Assembly: GCA_018055865.1 (NCBI GenBank)
Contig: JAGPGR010000029.1
Coordinates: 1-12,206, forward strand
Origin: Paludibacteraceae bacterium
GTDB lineage: Bacteria > Bacteroidota > Bacteroidia > Bacteroidales > Paludibacteraceae
Length of the DNA: 12,206 nt
Reading direction: 5' to 3'
Shown here: positions 1 to 7,200 of the stretch, piece after piece
Position numbering within the stretch: the stretch's first letter is position 1
How the letters are laid out: every line of letters starts with the position of its first letter
The notes under the pieces: model-generated
Seen by the model: the letters and a program-made list of their open reading frames with translations, nothing else
Told to the model about the DNA's origin: nothing
Databases searched by the model: none
Made by a program: the position numbers and the translations under genes

Positions 1-618
1 ACTCAACTGGTTAGCTACTCCCTGAATACCGTTGTTGTCGATGGTCAGACCGTCGATAACGATAAGCGGGTCGTTGCTGGCGTTCAGTGACGATCCGCCG
101 CGAATACGAATAGTGGAGCTTCCACCCGGGGTACCACCGTTTTGAGTTACTACAACTCCGGCAATTTTTCCGGAAATCATGTCCTGAGCATTGGTAGTCA
201 GTCCTTTGTTCATTTCTTCCGGTTTAATAGCGGTAAGCGAACCGGTTGCGTCATTTTTCTTGACTGTTCCATACCCGATTGCAATTACTTCTTGCAGCAA
301 CTGGGCATCTTCTTCCATGGTAATAATAAAGCTAGATTGTCCGGCTACAGGTATTTCTTGTGTTTTATAGCCGACATAGCTAATCACAAGCGTAGCGTTA
401 GGGGCAATTTCGAGTGCAAACTGTCCGTCGAAATTTGTCATCATGCCGTTGGTTGTTCCTTTTTCAAGAACACTGGCACCGATTACAGTTTCTCCGGCTG
501 CGTCTCTTACTACCCCCGTAACGGATTTCTTTTGTGCATTGGCACTGAAGCCAATCACAAGTGTCAGCACTACGATCAGTAATGATCGCATTTTAATGTT
601 AAATCGTGCGTCCTTCAT
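1..618 (-). CDS. SusC/RagA-family TonB-dependent outer-membrane receptor, N-terminal part (cut by window edge)
   Basis: The minus strand reads open for 206 codons from an ATG at 618 to the window edge. Residues 10-29 form a signal peptide (hydrophobic core RSLLIVVLTLVIGFSANAQ). Residues about 33-103 are a carboxypeptidase-D-regulatory-like beta domain (TGVVRDAAGETVIGASV, then TNFDGQFAL and ISYVGYKTQEI). It is followed by the SusC linker signature VIAIGYGTVKKNDATGSL (about 111-128) and the plug domain with GGSSLNASNDPLIVIDG (about 174-190), which is diagnostic of SusC/RagA. The family imports glycans across the outer membrane with a SusD lipoprotein and TonB energy; SusD should lie beyond the left edge. 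An in-frame ATG at 591 would give a shorter, equally good signal peptide, so the start is uncertain by 9 codons. The substrate (alpha-glucan) is inferred only from the divergent amylase operon. Confidence 0.95.
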   Translation of the reverse strand, partial: MKDARFNIKMRSLLIVVLTLVIGFSANAQKKSVTGVVRDAAGETVIGASVLEKGTTNGMMTNFDGQFALEIAPNATLVISYVGYKTQEIPVAGQSSFIITMEEDAQLLQEVIAIGYGTVKKNDATGSLTAIKPEEMNKGLTTNAQDMISGKIAGVVVTQNGGTPGGSSTIRIRGGSSLNASNDPLIVIDGLTIDNNGIQGVANQLS

Positions 619-683
619 GCAATTCTGTTTTTTTTGAGGTTGATAATAATTATGATTAATTTAATGATTTTTCAATCACAACA

Positions 684-701
684 GGCTGAATTATATCAGC
701 C
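684..701. promoter_or_regulatory. Perfect 6-bp stem-loop in the predicted SusC leader
   Basis: GGCTGA and TCAGCC pair perfectly around a 6-nt loop (ATTATA). In the minus-strand direction it falls in the predicted 5' untranslated region of the SusC-like gene, about 25-40 nt after the predicted start of transcription. In the plus-strand direction it is followed by a T-rich stretch (ATTTTGTGTTTTG), so it could alternatively end a transcript running antisense to the SusC-like gene. Only the sequence symmetry is seen; both roles are inferred. Confidence 0.4.
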
Positions 702-729
702 ATTTTGTGTTTTGTCTGCAATATCGAAG

Positions 730-760
730 CAAAATTAAACTTTTGGGAAATTTTAACAAC
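730..760 (-). promoter_or_regulatory. Candidate Bacteroidetes-type promoter of the SusC-like gene
   Basis: On the minus strand, TAATTTTG (737-730) matches the Bacteroidetes -7 element TAnnTTTG exactly. GTTG (760-757) lies 19 bp upstream, the spacing known for the -33 element (TTTG), with one mismatch. Transcription would begin near 724 and give a leader of about 105 nt. It is the only exact TAnnTTTG match on this strand in the gap. Confidence 0.55.
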
Positions 761-792
761 AATATTATCTGCGAATAAGAAGTTTTTACTTC

Positions 793-804
793 GCAAACGT
801 TTGC
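793..804. promoter_or_regulatory. LacI-family operator, perfect palindrome with central CG
   Basis: GCAAACGTTTGC is a perfect 12-bp palindrome with the central CpG typical of LacI/GalR-family operators, where the hinge-helix leucine intercalates. It sits between the two divergent candidate promoters and next to a lacI-family gene, which is the expected place for its own regulator. Its centre is about 75 bp upstream of both predicted transcription starts, so it does not overlap either predicted promoter. Binding by the adjacent LacI protein is inferred. Confidence 0.8.
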
Positions 805-836
805 AAAAGCATTTGAAATCCAATTAAATGAATTAA

Positions 837-867
837 TTTTACATTTAAATATTCTATTATACATTTG
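837..867 (+). promoter_or_regulatory. Candidate Bacteroidetes-type promoter of lacI
   Basis: TACATTTG (860-867) fits the -7 consensus TAnnTTTG exactly. The -33 position 19 bp upstream (837-840) reads TTTT, a weak match to TTTG. Transcription would start near 874, giving a leader of about 66 nt before the ATG at 940. Confidence 0.5.
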
Positions 868-884
868 CAATATTGTAATTTTCA

Positions 885-898
885 GAGTTCTGAGTTCG
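885..898. repeat. Two-unit 7-bp tandem repeat in the lacI leader
   Basis: GAGTTCT is followed directly by GAGTTCG. The first 12 bases (885-896) are the exact reverse complement of the start of the heptamer array inside the amylase gene (3583-3594). See also 7108-7121 and 10274-10287. Confidence 0.6.
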
Positions 899-939
899 GA
901 AAATTCGGTATTAAAAACTGACCACATTCATTTTTTATC

Positions 940-1956
940 ATGGCTAAAACACAAATAACCATTATTGACATCGCCAGGGAACTCCACATCTCTCCGTCAA
1001 CTGTTTCCAGGGCGTTGAGAAATCATCCGGATATTAGCCGTAAAACCGTAGAAATTGTAAAAGAGTGTGCCGAAAGACTCAGCTACAAACCAAACGAAAC
1101 GGCACTCAGTTTGCGTTTAGGACGTAACAATATAATCGGGGTAATTGTTCCTGAAATAGTGCATTATTTCTTTTCTTCCATCGTTCAGGGGATAGAAGAA
1201 GTGGCATTTGCTGAGGGATTTAACGTGTTGCTGTTCCGGTCCGAAGAGAGCTATATGAAAGAGTTGAAGATTACCGAATCGTTGATTAATGCCCGCGTGG
1301 CAGGTGTTTTGGCAAGCGTATCGAAGGAAACGGATCGTTACGAGCATTTTCAGCAAATACTCGACAACAATATTCAGCTGGTTTTTTACGACCGTATCTG
1401 CATCGGAATCATAACCGACCGCGTGGTAGTGGACGACTATGCCGGAGCGCTCACAGCCGTGGAGCATCTGATTCAAACGGGGTGTAAACGAATTGCCTTT
1501 TACAGTTCGCCGCTTCATCTGGAAATCTCGAAAAACCGAAAAAACGGGTATCTGGATGCGTTAAGAAAAAATGGCTTTCCGGTTGACGAATCGCTTATGT
1601 ATGTGTGCGATACACGTGATAAAGCCATTGAGCTGACGCCTGAAGTGCTTGCCCGACCGGACCGGCCGGATTCTTTTTTTGCCATCAACGATCATACTGC
1701 TTCCGGAATTTTATATTCTGTAAAAAAAGCCGGTTTCAGTGTCCCCGATGATATTTCCATTTGCGGATTTTCGGGCGGTGACCTGGCCATTGCCTGCGAC
1801 CCTATGCTTACCACCGTGGAGCAACATGGCTATGAAGTAGGAAAAACGGCTGCAAAATTATTGATTGATAAAATCCGGGGTACGACACACGGGCAATATA
1901 CCAACCGCATTATAAAGACGAAACTGATAATGAGAGGTACTACGAAACAGAATTGA
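940..1956 (+). CDS. LacI/GalR-family transcriptional regulator of the alpha-glucan locus
   Basis: A 338-residue protein of normal family length. The N-terminal helix-turn-helix spans about 6-26 (ITIIDIARELHISPSTVSRAL), followed by the hinge helix with the conserved N52, A55 and L58. From about residue 65 (GVIVP at 67-71) a periplasmic-binding-protein-like effector domain follows, with the typical FFAINDHTASGI segment (D251) and DDISICGFSGGD near 271-282. It has no export signal and acts in the cytoplasm. By analogy with MalR-type LacI regulators in Bacteroidetes it likely senses a malto-oligosaccharide or related sugar and binds the palindrome at 793-804. Bacteroides thetaiotaomicron uses the unrelated SusR for starch, so the control design differs here. 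Start chosen because the HTH begins at residue 6. The effector is inferred from neighbours only. Confidence 0.93.
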   Translation: MAKTQITIIDIARELHISPSTVSRALRNHPDISRKTVEIVKECAERLSYKPNETALSLRLGRNNIIGVIVPEIVHYFFSSIVQGIEEVAFAEGFNVLLFRSEESYMKELKITESLINARVAGVLASVSKETDRYEHFQQILDNNIQLVFYDRICIGIITDRVVVDDYAGALTAVEHLIQTGCKRIAFYSSPLHLEISKNRKNGYLDALRKNGFPVDESLMYVCDTRDKAIELTPEVLARPDRPDSFFAINDHTASGILYSVKKAGFSVPDDISICGFSGGDLAIACDPMLTTVEQHGYEVGKTAAKLLIDKIRGTTHGQYTNRIIKTKLIMRGTTKQN

Positions 1957-1967
1957 TCTCACGGCCT

Positions 1968-1993
1968 GTCCCCAAAATCTCCGGAAGGGGGAC
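1968..1993 (+). terminator. GC-rich hairpin after lacI, weak terminator candidate
   Basis: GTCCCC (1968-1973) pairs with GGGGAC (1988-1993) around a 14-nt loop, 11 bp after the lacI stop. No T-run follows at once (TTATATC), so it is not a textbook intrinsic terminator. It may attenuate transcription between lacI and the MFS gene 110 bp downstream, or stabilise an RNA end. Confidence 0.3.
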
Positions 1994-2066
1994 TTATATC
2001 TAAACTGTGATTATTTTGATTTTTGTTATTTTTTTATGATAAAATAAATAATTCTAAAACACGTAT

Positions 2067-3497
2067 ATGAATAACGGAACAAAAAAACACCAACCGAACT
2101 CACCAAAATCCCCTTCTCAGGGCGTTGCGGGACAGGGACTGAAACAGAAACCAACATTATCACTCCCTCAAATCCTCTCCATCAGTATGGGATTTATGGG
2201 CATTCAGTTTGGCTATGCGCTGCAAAATGCCAATGCAAGTAGAATTTTATTGTCTTTCGGAGCCGATATCCAGCAACTTTCGTGGTTTTGGCTGGCAGCT
2301 CCCATTACCGGAATGATTGTTCAACCTATTATCGGGCACTATTCAGACCAAACGTGGACCCGCCTCGGACGAAGAAGACCTTACTTTCTGGTGGGAGCTC
2401 TGCTTACAGCTATTGCACTGATATTAATGCCTAATGCCGGAGTGTTTGCGTCTGTGCTGCCTGCCATGTTTATCGGTGCAGGTTTCCTGATGATAATGGA
2501 TGCCTCAATCAATGTGGCTATGGAACCATTCCGCGCACTGGTGGCCGATATGCTGCCAGCCGAACAAACCACAGTAGGTTTTTCTGTTCAGACATTTCTC
2601 ATTGGTATCGGTGCTGTTTTAGGTTCGTGGTTGCCTTATATTTTGGCAGAATGGTTTGGCATAGAAAAAACGGCTTTACCCGGCGAAATTCCGGATAATG
2701 TAAAATTCGCTTTCTATTTTGGGGCTGCCGTGCTGATTATTACTATTTTATGGACAGTAATTACAACTAAAGAATATTCTCCGCAAGAGCTGGCGGCTTT
2801 CAACGGGGAAAACTCTGGACTTAAAAATCTGGAAAAAGCTAAATTCTCAGATATTTTCAGGGATATTCTGAACATGCCCAAAACGATGAAACAGCTTGGG
2901 TTGGTGCAGTTTTTCACCTGGATGGCACTGTTTCTGATGTGGGTTTTCACCACTCCGGCTGTGGCTCAGCATATCTACGGCGTATCGGTAGGCGACACCT
3001 CATCGGCCAACTATCAGGATGCCGGCAACTGGGTAGGACTGATTTTTGGCATTTATAACGGCGTAGCGATGTTTTATGCACTTTTATTGCCATTAATAGC
3101 CAAAAAAATCGGCAGAAAACTGACTCATTCCATTTCATTGCTGGCCGGAGCTTTGGGCTTGATTTCAATCTATTTTATCAAAGAACCGAACATGTTAATT
3201 CTCTCCATGTTTGGAATCGGATTTGCATGGGGAAGCATTCTGGCTATGCCTTACGCCATACTTGCACCATCGCTGCCAACTCACAAAACAGGAGTTTATA
3301 TGGGAATTTTCAATTTATTCATCACTATACCACAAGTTATTATTGGGATTTTCGGCGGCACAATCATCCAAAAAGTATTCCAATCGCAAGCCGTTTACGC
3401 CATGTTAATAGCCGGTACTTTCCTTATTTGCGCAGCCATCAGCGTATTTTGGGTGGACGACAAAGTAGATGCTTCACACAAACACATATCACATTAA
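2067..3497 (+). CDS. MFS sugar:cation symporter (GPH/SLC45-like), putative maltose/malto-oligosaccharide importer
   Basis: A 476-residue protein with about 12 hydrophobic membrane segments from residue 36 onward. After the second segment it carries HYSDQTWTRLGRRRPYF (91-107), the D-x-GRRRP motif of MFS carriers related to sucrose and maltose symporters (GPH/SLC45-like); a related short basic loop (KKIGRKLTH) is near 346-354. The N-terminal 30 residues are polar and cytoplasmic. A central cytoplasmic loop (about 233-275) separates the two six-helix halves, as usual. It probably imports maltose or short malto-oligosaccharides across the inner membrane after periplasmic cleavage. The gene starts 110 bp after lacI and ends 15 bp before the amylase gene, so it is almost certainly cotranscribed with the latter. 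Substrate is inferred from context; sucrose or another disaccharide is possible. Confidence 0.9.
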   Translation: MNNGTKKHQPNSPKSPSQGVAGQGLKQKPTLSLPQILSISMGFMGIQFGYALQNANASRILLSFGADIQQLSWFWLAAPITGMIVQPIIGHYSDQTWTRLGRRRPYFLVGALLTAIALILMPNAGVFASVLPAMFIGAGFLMIMDASINVAMEPFRALVADMLPAEQTTVGFSVQTFLIGIGAVLGSWLPYILAEWFGIEKTALPGEIPDNVKFAFYFGAAVLIITILWTVITTKEYSPQELAAFNGENSGLKNLEKAKFSDIFRDILNMPKTMKQLGLVQFFTWMALFLMWVFTTPAVAQHIYGVSVGDTSSANYQDAGNWVGLIFGIYNGVAMFYALLLPLIAKKIGRKLTHSISLLAGALGLISIYFIKEPNMLILSMFGIGFAWGSILAMPYAILAPSLPTHKTGVYMGIFNLFITIPQVIIGIFGGTIIQKVFQSQAVYAMLIAGTFLICAAISVFWVDDKVDASHKHISH

Positions 3498-3512
3498 TAT
3501 TATCATAAAATC

Positions 3513-5375
3513 ATGAGAAAAACAATATTATTCTTTTTAACCATACTTGCCGCAATCCAACTGAACGCAGCTCCACATTCCAAACTCAGAACTCAGAACT
3601 CAGAATTAAAGGTAGAGCCTTCTTTCTGGTGGACCAATATGAAAAATCCGGAGTTGCAGATTATGCTTTATGGAAAAGATATTTCCAAATCAGAAGTTTC
3701 AATTAATTATCCTGGTGTGAGCATTTTGGAAAAAAAACTGACTGATAATCCGAATTACATTTTCTTATACATTAATATTAATGAGAATGCGAAAGCAGGA
3801 ATTTTTAATATCGAGCTGAAAAACGGGAAAAAGAAAAAAACCGTGAAGTACGAATTGAAAGAGCGAACACCTAATTCAGCTAACCGGGTAAGTTTTTCGG
3901 AAAAAGATAATGTGTACCTGATTATGCCCGACCGTTTTGCCAATGGTAACCCGCTGAATGACAGTGTGAAAGGATATCATCAGGGTGTTAACCGAAGTAA
4001 TTTATCATTTCGGCAAGGCGGAGATATTGAAGGAATGATTCAAAAAATGCCGTATCTGGCCGATCTGGGCATTACCGCACTCTGGACTACCCCACTCTTC
4101 GACAACAACGACACTCAATACTCTTATCACCACTACGCAGCTACCGATTATTACAAAATTGATCCCCGATTAGGCAAAAACGAAGATTACCTGCGACTTT
4201 CGCAGGCAGCTGCCGGACACGGAATAAAACTGATTATTGACATTGTGCCCAATCATTGCGGCGGCAACCACTGGTGGATGAAAGACCTGCCGGCCAGCGA
4301 TTGGATAAATGTATGGGATACTTACACTTCTTCTAACTACCGGATGACTGCCTGGACAGATCCACATGCCAGTAAAGCAGACCGCTACCGACTTACTAAC
4401 GGGTGGTTTGCACCCAATATGCCCGACCTGAATCTGAGCAATCCTCTGCTTTTCGATTACTTAAAACAGGCGTACATTTTCTGGATTGAATACGCGCAAA
4501 TTGCCGGAATCCGGGTAGATACATATCCTTACAACGATATTAATACAGCAGCTGCATTCATACAGTCATTTCGTGATGAATATCCGAATATGAACGTAGT
4601 GGGCGAATGCTGGGTGAAAACCCCTGCTGAAACTGCTTACTATCAATCGGGAAATAACAACAAAGACGGATTCGACAGCCGGCTGCAAAGTGTGATGGAT
4701 TTCATGCTTAAAGACAAACTGCAGGAAGCATTCAATGAAACGGAAAGCTGGGATAACGGCACGGCAAAATTTTACAGTCATTTTGCACAGGATTTTGTGT
4801 ATCCAAACACGAACATGATTATGAATTTCGTTGACAATCACGATATTGACCGTTTGTCCTTAGCCGTGAAAAACGATGTGCAAAAATACGAAATGGCACT
4901 GGCTATGCTGATGACCGTACGCGGCTATCCCCAAATTTATTACGGCACGGAAATCATGCTCGAAGGCATTCCGGGTGATTATCAGGGACACCGGTTTAAC
5001 TTCCCCGGAGGATGGGCGGACGATAAACGAAACGCATTTACACCCGAAGGACGTACGGCCGAAGAAAATGAAGTATTTGATTATCTGAAAAAACTTCTTC
5101 ATTACCGAAAAAACAATGCTGTGCTTCAAAACGGTAAAATGACGCAATTTATTCCCGAAAATGGCATGTATGTATTTTTCCGTCACAACGACGAAAAAAC
5201 AGTGATGGTGATATGCAATAATAACGCTGGGGAAAGCGTTTTATATACAAACCGTTTTGCCGAAATTATGCAGGGTTTCGTTTCGGGCACTGATATTATT
5301 TCGGGCAAAACAGTTGATACGTTGAATCCGGTTTCTATTCCCGGGAAAACTGTCAGGATACTGGAATTAAACTAA
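3513..5375 (+). CDS. susA: SusA-like periplasmic GH13 neopullulanase/cyclomaltodextrinase
   Basis: A 620-residue glycoside hydrolase family 13 enzyme, close to the length of B. thetaiotaomicron SusA (about 617). Residues 1-20 are a type I signal peptide without a lipobox, so a periplasmic location is expected. Residues about 34-115 form the beta-rich cyclomaltodextrinase N-terminal domain (KVEPSFWWTNM). The catalytic barrel follows (YLIMPDRFANGNP, 135-147) with all conserved regions: D243IVPNH248, G332IRVD336 (nucleophile D336), G364ECW367 (acid/base E365) and FVDNHD444 (transition-state stabiliser). A C-terminal beta domain covers about 535-620. It should cut malto-oligosaccharides or pullulan to small products for the MFS carrier encoded 15 bp upstream. 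Oddity: residues 21-33, between signal peptide and first domain, are encoded partly by a 7-bp tandem repeat (3583-3605). Exact specificity is not visible. Confidence 0.93.
   Translation: MRKTILFFLTILAAIQLNAAPHSKLRTQNSELKVEPSFWWTNMKNPELQIMLYGKDISKSEVSINYPGVSILEKKLTDNPNYIFLYININENAKAGIFNIELKNGKKKKTVKYELKERTPNSANRVSFSEKDNVYLIMPDRFANGNPLNDSVKGYHQGVNRSNLSFRQGGDIEGMIQKMPYLADLGITALWTTPLFDNNDTQYSYHHYAATDYYKIDPRLGKNEDYLRLSQAAAGHGIKLIIDIVPNHCGGNHWWMKDLPASDWINVWDTYTSSNYRMTAWTDPHASKADRYRLTNGWFAPNMPDLNLSNPLLFDYLKQAYIFWIEYAQIAGIRVDTYPYNDINTAAAFIQSFRDEYPNMNVVGECWVKTPAETAYYQSGNNNKDGFDSRLQSVMDFMLKDKLQEAFNETESWDNGTAKFYSHFAQDFVYPNTNMIMNFVDNHDIDRLSLAVKNDVQKYEMALAMLMTVRGYPQIYYGTEIMLEGIPGDYQGHRFNFPGGWADDKRNAFTPEGRTAEENEVFDYLKKLLHYRKNNAVLQNGKMTQFIPENGMYVFFRHNDEKTVMVICNNNAGESVLYTNRFAEIMQGFVSGTDIISGKTVDTLNPVSIPGKTVRILELN
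3583..3605 (+). repeat. 7-bp tandem repeat (AACTCAG x3) within the amylase coding sequence
   Basis: AACTCAG occurs three times in a row (3583-3603) plus a partial AA. It encodes residues 24-31 (KLRTQNSE), just after the signal peptide. Because 7 is not a multiple of 3, gain or loss of one unit would shift the reading frame. The unit also occurs, inverted, in the lacI leader (885-896). Confidence 0.85.
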
Positions 5376-5390
5376 AACCCGCAATAAAAA

Positions 5391-7100
5391 ATGCCAACTC
5401 CAAAAATCACATTCAAAAATTTCGGCGAAAAACTGCAGCAGGCTTTGATGCGATTTCCGCTTACGGTAACAGCTGTTCTTGCCTTTGCTATTCTTATGAT
5501 AATCAATATCTACACTCATTTCAAAAATGTGGTGGATGAACGTTTTTTTTGGTTTTTGGGTCTCACCGTTTTTTTTTCGCTGGCATTTTATCTTTTTGCA
5601 GAAAACAGGTTAAGCTGCCTGCTGAAAAATCTGCTGAATATCCTTCTGGCTGGATTGCTGGCGTGGTTTTCGCTCACACTCGATAAACCGGTGGTAGAAG
5701 CGGAAATTATCCGGATATTAGTCCTTTGCGTAAGTTTCGGAGCGGCGGTGTTTTTTGCTCCGTTCATTATCGGCCGCCGTCCGCTGGCATTCTGGGATTA
5801 TGTGATGAACGTCATTTATCAGCTAATTATAGCCGGAGTTTTTGCCGGTGTTTTGAAGGGCGGCTTGAGCCTGGCGCTGCTTTCGCTCGATGAACTTTTC
5901 GGCATGAATATTCCGGAAACTGCTTATAACTACCTTTCTGTGTTGTGTTTTATAGTGTTCTTTCCGCTATATTTTTTATCTTTCTTACCGCGGATTGACA
6001 AAAATGAAGAAGAAAAACCGGTTGATTTTCCAAAAATTTACAAAATACTGGGGTTGTATATATTATTGCCTATTTTAAGCATTTACATCCTGATTCTGTA
6101 TGTTTATCTGGCTAAAATAATAGTGACCTGGGAACTGCCAAACGGCTGGGTTTCGTGGCTGGTTTCCATACTGGGCATTGTCGGTTACCTGACTATCAGC
6201 TTATTGCACCCAATATATCTGAAAGGTGAGAATAAACCGGCAAAACTTTTTATCCGCTATTTTCCCGTAATTCTTTTACCATTGTTGATCTTGATGTTTG
6301 TGGGCATTATGCGACGGTTTTCGGACTACGGCATAACCATCAACCGTCTGTTCATTCTTTTGCTCAATCTCTGGCTTTTCGGCATCAGTATTTATTTATT
6401 TATCTCGCGTACAAAGCACGTCAAATGGATTTACATCACGTTTGCAGCGGTTGCTTTTCTTTCTTCGGTGGGACCGTGGAGTGTGTTCAGCATTACCAGG
6501 CACACCTTGAAAAGTGAACTATCGCAACTGCTCACCGAAGCCAACTGGACAAATTCCAAAGACAATATTATCACTCCGCTGAACAAGGAAAAGCAGAAAC
6601 GACTGGCCGATGTGGCTAATTATTTACAAACAAATTACGGTGCAAATCTTATCCGCCCCATGTTCAGCTCGCTGGGCGAAAAAGCGGAAGTGAGTAATCT
6701 TATCAAAGCGCTGGGAATCAAAGACGAACAACAGCTGAAAGACAACTACTTTTTCGTAAATGCTTCGGAGTCGAGTTTTGAAATCAATGTGGCTGACTAC
6801 CGTAAAGCCATTCAATTACGAAAACGGCAGGATGAGGATTTGATTTATAAATCGGATAGTTTGAAAATCTCGGTTGATAACGGTCAGTTGAAAATGCTTC
6901 AAAACACGATCGAAACGATAATTTCCCTTGAACCAATCATTGAAAAAGCTGCATCAGACAAAAAAGAATCGATCGATCTACAGAATCTGATTCTTGAAAA
7001 TTCGGAATACAAACTGATTATTTTCAATCTGGACGGACAGCGGAAAATTGATAACTCAATCACAATTAGTTACCTGAATGGATTGCTATTGTTGAAATAA
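5391..7100 (+). CDS. DUF4153-family integral membrane protein
   Basis: A 569-residue protein with about eleven hydrophobic segments in residues 21-365 and a soluble C-terminal domain (about 370-569). The features of the DUF4153 family are visible: an N-terminal amphipathic stretch leading into RFPLTV (21-26), the segment FFAPFIIGRRPLAFWDYVMN (121-140), and Y/F-rich helices around 178-200. Family function is unknown. The gene begins 15 bp after the SusA-like gene on the same strand, which argues for cotranscription, and is followed 100 bp later by a second amylase. It has no transporter motif or enzymatic signature I recognise. A role in the envelope or in glucan uptake can only be guessed from position. 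The start ATG is the first in frame after the upstream stop and leads straight into the family N-terminus. Confidence 0.8.
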   Translation: MPTPKITFKNFGEKLQQALMRFPLTVTAVLAFAILMIINIYTHFKNVVDERFFWFLGLTVFFSLAFYLFAENRLSCLLKNLLNILLAGLLAWFSLTLDKPVVEAEIIRILVLCVSFGAAVFFAPFIIGRRPLAFWDYVMNVIYQLIIAGVFAGVLKGGLSLALLSLDELFGMNIPETAYNYLSVLCFIVFFPLYFLSFLPRIDKNEEEKPVDFPKIYKILGLYILLPILSIYILILYVYLAKIIVTWELPNGWVSWLVSILGIVGYLTISLLHPIYLKGENKPAKLFIRYFPVILLPLLILMFVGIMRRFSDYGITINRLFILLLNLWLFGISIYLFISRTKHVKWIYITFAAVAFLSSVGPWSVFSITRHTLKSELSQLLTEANWTNSKDNIITPLNKEKQKRLADVANYLQTNYGANLIRPMFSSLGEKAEVSNLIKALGIKDEQQLKDNYFFVNASESSFEINVADYRKAIQLRKRQDEDLIYKSDSLKISVDNGQLKMLQNTIETIISLEPIIEKAASDKKESIDLQNLILENSEYKLIIFNLDGQRKIDNSITISYLNGLLLLK

Positions 7101-7107
7101 ATAAAAG

Positions 7108-7121
7108 TTCAGATTTCAGGA
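7108..7121. repeat. Imperfect 7-bp tandem repeat between DUF4153 and the lipoprotein amylase
   Basis: TTCAGAT is followed directly by TTCAGGA, an imperfect heptamer pair in the 100-bp gap. It shares TTCAGA with the other heptamer tracts in this window. No clear promoter element was found in the gap, only TATTTTG near 7142, which is one base short of TAnnTTTG. Confidence 0.4.
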
Positions 7122-7200
7122 ATTGGAGAGAAAATCACTGATATTTTGAAACAAACTGGAATCTTTTAATCTGAAAACCAGAACATAAAAACCAACACAT

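Larger units (their letters stand above)
619..939. promoter_or_regulatory. Divergent control region between the SusC-like gene and lacI
   Basis: This 321-bp AT-rich gap holds no convincing gene. It contains, from left to right: a 6-bp stem hairpin (684-701), a candidate minus-strand promoter (730-760), a perfect LacI-type palindrome (793-804), an inverted repeat TTAAATG/CATTTAA (824-830 and 842-848, 11-bp spacer), a candidate plus-strand promoter (837-867), and a 7-bp tandem repeat (885-898) in the predicted lacI leader. The layout is that of a shared operator region serving both transcription directions. Promoter positions are pattern matches to the Bacteroidetes consensus and are not measured. 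Confidence 0.8.

Noticed and set aside
142..637. Plus-strand open frames over the left end
   Set aside because: They lie opposite the clearly conserved SusC-like coding sequence and show no domain or sensible composition.
691..927. A 78-codon minus-strand frame in the gap before lacI
   Set aside because: It covers the operator and both candidate promoters, has no recognisable motif and a composition typical of AT-rich noncoding DNA.
2000..2066. Promoter for the MFS gene
   Set aside because: The gap has T-rich DNA and TATTTTG, but no TAnnTTTG element and no operator copy; a separate promoter is possible but not supported.
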